9,825 nt of DNA from an uncultured Collinsella sp. (lineage in GTDB: Bacteria; Actinomycetota; Coriobacteriia; Coriobacteriales; Coriobacteriaceae), in assembly GCA_900545905.1 (NCBI GenBank), contig URBA01000035.1:1-9825 (forward strand), in the 5' to 3' direction. The translations under genes were made by a program, and so were the position numbers. Under the pieces are notes generated by a model. That model ran no database searches. It was not told where the DNA came from and worked only from the letters and a program-made list of their open reading frames with translations. Below, piece by piece: positions 5,824-9,825 of this stretch. Within the stretch, counting starts at the first letter, position 1. Each line of letters opens with the position of its first letter.

Positions 5824-7977
5824 ATGACCGAAGATATCCCCCTTGAAATCACTTCGAGCGACATGGCCAATCTGCCCATATTCATCGCCGTCCTTATCGT
5901 GGCCGCCGTCGTCGTGCGCGTGTATTTTTCAATCAAACGCAACGAAAAGCCACCCATTGCCCGCGTCTTTTGGTGCGCGACGCTCCTCATCCCGCTCGGC
6001 ATGGTAGCTGCATGGATTACGAATCAATTGCTCGTAAATGAGGACAATTCCCTATGGGTCCTTTCTTATTCGGCGCTCGGTGCTGCCGCCGTCATGCTTC
6101 TTGTCGAGCCCTTGGTTTCGGGACTTATCGACCAAACCGACCTTACGACGGGAACGGTTGCCTGTATTTGCCGTGACATCCTTGTCATCGCCGCTGTTTC
6201 AGCGCTCTCGTTCGTTTCACTCGAAATTGCCTGCAACGAAACGTTCTATCGCATTCCCGCCAACTCATTCGGGTTTTCCGTCGGGCTGCTCGCGACGGTT
6301 CTGCTCTCCCTTTATTTGCTGGGACAGCGTCATGGAGGCGTCATGGCCCTCGTGCCCGTCGCCTGTTGCATCCTTGGCATTGCCGAGCACTTCGTCATAA
6401 CGTTTAAAGGCGAAGCCATCCTGCCAAGCGATATCTTGGCCCTTGGCACCGCAATGGAAGTGAGCGAGGGATACGAGTTTACCTTTACCGCCGGAATCGT
6501 AACCTCTCTCGCCCTGCTGGAGATTTCCCTGGGGCTTCTTTCGCTCATCCGACCGCGAAAGCTCCGTACGCCCACCCATGTCTTCCCCGCTATCGCCGCT
6601 AACCTCTGTGCTTTTCTGCTAGTGACCGTTGTGGAGCTCTCGGGCTTTTCCAGCATCGACTTGGAGCAGGCGCTGGATTTTGGATTTGACCGTTGGCAGC
6701 CCATCACCACATATACGTCTCAGGGTTTTATCACTTCGTTCACCGAAATGGCCAACGAGTTGCCCATTGAGAAGCCCGAAGGCTATACGCCCGATGAGGC
6801 GCAGAGCATCGAGCAGGAGCTCGCCGCCGTCTACGACAGCACATATGGCTCGAGCGAACAGCGCGCGGCGGCCGTTGCCCAGTTCAATGAAATCAAGCCG
6901 ACGATTGTTGCCGTCATGAACGAGAGTTTTAGCGACCTTTCGTGCTTTGAGCAGCTCCAGACGGCCGGGTACACCGGCCCCGCATTCTACAACTCGCTTC
7001 CCGACACACTTGTTCGCGGCACCATGCTCGCTTCGGTCACCGGTGGCGGAACGGCAAACTCCGAATTCGAATTTTTGACCGGAGCGACAACGGCCTTTGT
7101 CGGATTAGGCAAAATCCCCTATCAGCTGTATCAGATGAATGGCGTCAACAGCCTGGCAAAGGACCTTAAAGAGCTTGGGTATACCGCTACCGCTATGCAC
7201 CCGCAAAACCCCGTCAACTACCATCGCGATAAAATCTATCAGCAGCTGGGCTTTGGAGACTTTCTTTCAATCGGCGATTTCGAAGGTGCGCCCTGTTACC
7301 ATGCCGGCGTATGCGACTACGCCACCTACGACAAGATACTCGACCTGCTTAGAACCGACGAAGCCCCGCAGTTCATCTTTGACGTCACGATGCAAAATCA
7401 CGGCGGCTACGACTATGGCACCGTTCCCGCCGAAGAGCTGACAAACTATTGGGTCGAGGGAGCCAGTGAGGGTGCCAACAGCGCGCTCAACACCTATCTC
7501 ACCTGCATCAACGCATCCGACCGGGACCTCGAGTACTTTATCAACGAGCTCCGCAATATCGGCAGACCGGTTGTTCTTGTCTTTTTTGGCGACCATCAGC
7601 CGAGCGCCGCAACGACTCTCAACGACGAGCTGTACCCTCAGGAAGATACGGCAAGCCACGCTTTCCGTATCTATCAGTCGACATATCTCGTCTGGGCTAA
7701 CTATGAGATCGCCGGCAATACCGAGCTCAACGTCTACGACACCGTCGGGGCAAACGAGATTGCAGCCATTACCCTTAATAAGATCGGCGCCCCGCTCACC
7801 AATTACCAAAAGGCCCTGCTTGCGACAAGGTCAGATGTGCCCACCATCAATGTCGCCGGCTATCTCGGTGCCGACGGGCTGCGCTACGACTTGGAATCGG
7901 AAGACAGCCCCTACGCCTCGACGATCGACAAGCTGCAGCGCATGCAATACCTCGAGTTCGCCAGCAAAGTTCAGTAG
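5824..7977 (+). CDS. LTA synthase family phosphoglycerol transferase (membrane sulfatase-fold enzyme)
   Basis: A 717-residue membrane enzyme of the LtaS/phosphoglycerol transferase group (alkaline phosphatase superfamily). It has about eight hydrophobic segments (roughly 16-34, 46-67, 78-100, 112-134, 148-167, 171-193, 222-242, 252-271) and then a large extracellular catalytic domain. Active-site marks are NESF (366-369) with metal-binding E367, GGGTANSEF (407-415) with T410 as the likely catalytic nucleophile, MHPQNPVNYHR (458-468), TMQNHGGY (522-529) and FFGDHQPS (587-594) with D590 and H591. The segment LPSDILAL (200-207) between helices also recurs in LTA-synthase-like proteins. Members transfer glycerol-phosphate from phosphatidylglycerol to a cell-surface glycan or glycolipid. 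The acceptor here cannot be told. It appears monocistronic: uvrA diverges upstream and a stem-loop plus a new promoter-like site follow. It is not called ltaS because S. aureus LtaS has five helices and this protein has more. Confidence 0.9.
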   Translation: MTEDIPLEITSSDMANLPIFIAVLIVAAVVVRVYFSIKRNEKPPIARVFWCATLLIPLGMVAAWITNQLLVNEDNSLWVLSYSALGAAAVMLLVEPLVSGLIDQTDLTTGTVACICRDILVIAAVSALSFVSLEIACNETFYRIPANSFGFSVGLLATVLLSLYLLGQRHGGVMALVPVACCILGIAEHFVITFKGEAILPSDILALGTAMEVSEGYEFTFTAGIVTSLALLEISLGLLSLIRPRKLRTPTHVFPAIAANLCAFLLVTVVELSGFSSIDLEQALDFGFDRWQPITTYTSQGFITSFTEMANELPIEKPEGYTPDEAQSIEQELAAVYDSTYGSSEQRAAAVAQFNEIKPTIVAVMNESFSDLSCFEQLQTAGYTGPAFYNSLPDTLVRGTMLASVTGGGTANSEFEFLTGATTAFVGLGKIPYQLYQMNGVNSLAKDLKELGYTATAMHPQNPVNYHRDKIYQQLGFGDFLSIGDFEGAPCYHAGVCDYATYDKILDLLRTDEAPQFIFDVTMQNHGGYDYGTVPAEELTNYWVEGASEGANSALNTYLTCINASDRDLEYFINELRNIGRPVVLVFFGDHQPSAATTLNDELYPQEDTASHAFRIYQSTYLVWANYEIAGNTELNVYDTVGANEIAAITLNKIGAPLTNYQKALLATRSDVPTINVAGYLGADGLRYDLESEDSPYASTIDKLQRMQYLEFASKVQ

Positions 7978-7988
7978 GCCCGCCCATT

Positions 7989-8029
7989 CGTTTGGGCCCA
8001 TCGTATTGCAAGCACGCTCGGCCCAAACG
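7989..8029 (+). terminator. Stem-loop between the LTA-synthase-like gene and mrp
   Basis: A perfect 10-bp inverted repeat, CGTTTGGGCC at 7989-7998 and GGCCCAAACG at 8020-8029, encloses a 21-nt loop. It starts 11 bp after the stop at 7977. No T-run follows, so it may be a U-less terminator, an RNA-end protector or a protein-binding dyad just upstream of the mrp promoter. Terminator is the likeliest role from position. Confidence 0.5.
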
Positions 8030-8037
8030 CATCGCAA

Positions 8038-8067
8038 ATGACTCCCGCTCGCAAACGAGGGTACAAT
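8038..8067 (+). promoter_or_regulatory. Probable mrp promoter
   Basis: TACAAT (8062-8067) is one base from the -10 consensus, and ATGACT (8038-8043), four of six matches to TTGACA, lies 18 bp upstream. Transcription would begin near 8074, giving a leader of about 50 nt. The upstream in-frame ATG at 8066 falls inside the -10, which argues against it as the mrp start. Confidence 0.55.
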
Positions 8068-8086
8068 GACGCTCGTGTCACATCGC

Positions 8087-8100
8087 GGGGCCCCGGCCCC
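8087..8100 (+). other. GC-rich hairpin in the mrp leader
   Basis: GGGGCCCCGGCCCC can fold with GGGGC (8087-8091) pairing GCCCC (8096-8100) over a CCCG loop. It lies 10 nt before the ribosome site AAGGAG (8111-8116). It leaves the ribosome site free. Function unknown; possibly mRNA stability. Confidence 0.4.
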
Positions 8101-8110
8101 AGCATATACA

Positions 8111-8116
8111 AAGGAG
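8111..8116 (+). promoter_or_regulatory. Ribosome binding site that sets the mrp start
   Basis: AAGGAG ends 6 nt before ATG 8123, a near-ideal site. It supports the 276-residue product rather than one 19 codons longer. Confidence 0.85.
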
Positions 8117-8122
8117 TCATAC

Positions 8123-8953
8123 ATGGGTTGCGAACACGCACAGGCCGCCGGCGGACAAACGTCGCCGTCGCAATTTGAGGAGAACACGCTGTCCGAGGTC
8201 AAGCGCGTCATCGCCGTGCTTTCCGGCAAGGGCGGTGTCGGCAAGTCATTTGTCACCGGTGCCATCGCCACCGAGCTTGCCCGTCACGGCCACAAGGTCG
8301 GCGTCCTCGATGCCGATATTACCGGCCCCTCTATCCCTAAGATGTTCGGCATGAGCGGACGTCACGTCCATGCCCTCGGCAATCTTATGCTGCCCGAAAT
8401 CTCCGAGCACGGCGTCAAGGTTATGAGCTCTAACCTGCTGCTCCAAAACGAAACCGACCCCGTGCTCTGGCGCGGCCCGGTTATCGCGGGTGCCATCAGG
8501 CAGTTCTGGAGCGAAACCTCATGGGGCCCCATCGACTACCTGCTGGTCGACATGCCTCCGGGAACGGGCGACGTCGCCCTCACTGTCTTCCAGTCGCTGC
8601 CCGTCGATGGCATCGTCATCGTCACGAGCCCGCAGGATCTGGTCTCGATGATCGTCGCCAAGGCGGTCAACATGGCCGAGAAGATGAACGTCCCCATTCT
8701 GGGCATTGTCGAGAACATGAGCTATATTGAGTGCCCCGACTGCGGCAAGAAGATCGAGGTCTTTGGCAAGAGCAAGCTCCCCGAGGTCGCAGAGCGCTAT
8801 AACCTCGACATCTTGGGCAAGCTTCCCATTAATCCGGCACTCGCCGAGGCCTGCGATAAGGGCGAGGTCGAGACCGCACTGCCCGATGGCATGTTGCCCA
8901 AGGCAGTCTCTGCCGTCGAGGCCATTACCCCGCACGAGACCGACGAGGCCTAA
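8123..8953 (+). CDS. mrp: Mrp/NBP35-family Fe-S cluster carrier P-loop ATPase (ApbC-like)
   Basis: A 276-residue cytosolic ATPase of the Mrp/ApbC/NBP35 group, which binds a [4Fe-4S] cluster at a dimer interface and passes it to target enzymes. The deviant Walker A GKGGVGKS (35-42) has the signature Lys of MinD/Mrp-type ATPases. VLDADITGPSIPKMFG (61-76) and DMPPGTGDVALT (143-154) are diagnostic for Mrp. The cluster-binding pair is CPDC (204-207) after ENMSYIE (197-203). There is no N-terminal DUF59/MIP18 domain as found in many longer Mrp proteins; instead there is a short tail starting MGCEH with one Cys. It has its own promoter-like site and is followed without a gap by a flavoprotein gene, so the two are likely one operon. 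The flavoprotein is not an evident Fe-S enzyme, so the link is positional only. Confidence 0.95.
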   Translation: MGCEHAQAAGGQTSPSQFEENTLSEVKRVIAVLSGKGGVGKSFVTGAIATELARHGHKVGVLDADITGPSIPKMFGMSGRHVHALGNLMLPEISEHGVKVMSSNLLLQNETDPVLWRGPVIAGAIRQFWSETSWGPIDYLLVDMPPGTGDVALTVFQSLPVDGIVIVTSPQDLVSMIVAKAVNMAEKMNVPILGIVENMSYIECPDCGKKIEVFGKSKLPEVAERYNLDILGKLPINPALAEACDKGEVETALPDGMLPKAVSAVEAITPHETDEA

Positions 8954-9825
8954 GTGAACACGAGCGCCTTCTATGACGTCCTGGTAATCGGCGGCGGGGC
9001 TTCAGGCCTCGCCGCCGCCATTACGGCCGCACGCGCTGGCAAAAGCGTCTGCATCGTTGAGCGCGATGTCGCCTGCGGCCTTAAGCTCCTTGCGACCGGC
9101 AACGGCCGCTGCAACCTCTCCAACGAATCGATTGATCCACAGCGGTATAACCACCCCGCATTCGTCGAATCCGTTATGGGCCCCCAGCCCGAACAAGAGC
9201 TTATGGGTTTCTTCTCCTCGCTGGGCATCATGACAACCTCCGAGGAAGGCCGGCTGTACCCGCGCTCCCTTCGCGCCGAATCGGTGCGCGACGCGCTTCT
9301 CAGCGTTTGCGACCGCCTAGGCATCACCTTAATCTGCGGAGCCAACGTTGCCTCGGCGCACAAAGCTTCCGAAGGCTGGGCACTCCAAATAGACCGTCCA
9401 GCGCGGGCACTCAAGGCAAAAAAGCACGATGACCGAAAATCGGAGCTCCGCTCGCTTCGGAAAGCGCTCACCGATGTCCCTCGCAAGAACGAGGCCCTGC
9501 AGGCACATGCCGTAATTATCGCTACGGGCGGCAAACCCACCGGTATCGCCGATACGTTTCGCCTCCCCCTCACTTCGCTGCGCCCCATCCTCTGCCCCGT
9601 ATCGGCAACGGTCGTTGGCGATCGGGCGGCACTCAAAACGTTGGATGGCCTGCGCGTCCGTGCCCGCTTGACGCTCGCCCGCAATCATAATGAGCTCTGG
9701 CACGAAGACGGTGAGGTGCTGTTTCGAACCTTCGGTATCTCGGGCGTCGCTGTCTTCAACCTCTCTCGTCGTATCCAGCACGGCGATACGATCCTGCTCG
9801 ACGTTTTCCCCGACCTCTCCAAAGA
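8954..9825 (+). CDS. BaiN/HI0933-type NAD(P)/FAD-dependent oxidoreductase, N-terminal part (runs off window)
   Basis: A GTG start directly follows the mrp TAA, in the same frame, with GAGG (8945-8948) 5 nt upstream. The frame is open for 290 codons to the window edge. The family is clear: Rossmann FAD loop VIGGGASGLAAA (11-22) with acidic E36, the hallmark KLLATGNGRCNLSN (44-57), ATGGK (190-194), and FRTFGISGVAV (257-267), matching the family's FTHFGISGPAV. Members are flavoproteins of about 400 residues; most have no known substrate, and one (BaiN of Clostridium scindens) is reported to reduce bile-acid intermediates. That activity should not be assumed here. Two oddities are a Lys/Arg-rich insertion at about 150-182 and a shortened stretch after ATGGK, where the usual glycine/serine-rich segment is missing. 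The C-terminal 100 or so residues lie beyond the window. Confidence 0.87.
   Translation, partial: MNTSAFYDVLVIGGGASGLAAAITAARAGKSVCIVERDVACGLKLLATGNGRCNLSNESIDPQRYNHPAFVESVMGPQPEQELMGFFSSLGIMTTSEEGRLYPRSLRAESVRDALLSVCDRLGITLICGANVASAHKASEGWALQIDRPARALKAKKHDDRKSELRSLRKALTDVPRKNEALQAHAVIIATGGKPTGIADTFRLPLTSLRPILCPVSATVVGDRAALKTLDGLRVRARLTLARNHNELWHEDGEVLFRTFGISGVAVFNLSRRIQHGDTILLDVFPDLSK

Noticed and set aside
8048..8059. Small inverted repeat CTCG-CAAA-CGAG between the mrp -35 and -10
   Set aside because: A 4-bp stem is common by chance and is not supported as an operator.
8971..9684. Minus-strand open frame of 237 codons opposite the FAD oxidoreductase
   Set aside because: The opposite strand encodes an unbroken flavoprotein with diagnostic motifs. 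This frame is Arg/Ser-rich with no family likeness.
43..9825. Search for a new defence, mobile or biosynthetic system
   Set aside because: Every long stretch is explained by conserved housekeeping genes with uniform base and codon style. No clustered repeats, integrase, transposase or unknown multi-gene block is present.

Overview
The window is an ordinary core-genome segment of a fairly GC-rich bacterium. It is most likely a coriobacterium (Actinomycetota; Collinsella or a relative). The reasons are an actinobacterial-style MurJ (YELVMGG in place of the proteobacterial RRLFAEG), an actinobacterial-style UvrA zinc site, an LTA-synthase-type enzyme and strong G/C-ending codon use. The genus is inferred from remembered protein style, not from a search. 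The first 42 bases are not biological: they are an Illumina Nextera i5 index plus transposase adapter, so the sequence is a contig end with untrimmed adapter.

Minus strand, 43-5630: four genes are read leftward in the order uvrA, ybaK, murJ, uvrC. uvrA (959 codons) stands 132 bp from the next gene, and a 10-bp stem-loop in that gap may end or attenuate its transcript. ybaK, murJ and uvrC are packed tightly (3-nt gap, then 0-nt gap) and are almost certainly co-transcribed. uvrC is cut by the adapter after about 129 codons. The cluster thus brings two nucleotide-excision-repair proteins together with a tRNA proofreading enzyme and the lipid II flippase. A near-consensus LexA/SOS-type palindrome lies 61 bp upstream of uvrA.

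Plus strand, 5824-9825: a large membrane LTA-synthase-family phosphoglycerol transferase (717 aa) is transcribed divergently from uvrA. It is followed by a 10-bp stem-loop. A separate promoter-like site then precedes mrp (an Fe-S carrier ATPase, 276 aa). The mrp stop codon is directly followed by the GTG of a BaiN/HI0933-type FAD oxidoreductase, which is open to the right edge of the window.

I see no mobile element, CRISPR array, RNA gene, prophage, toxin-antitoxin or defence locus, and no novel multi-gene system. The points worth a second look are the adapter, the putative SOS box, two zero-gap in-frame stop-GTG gene junctions, and the unusual middle of the oxidoreductase.
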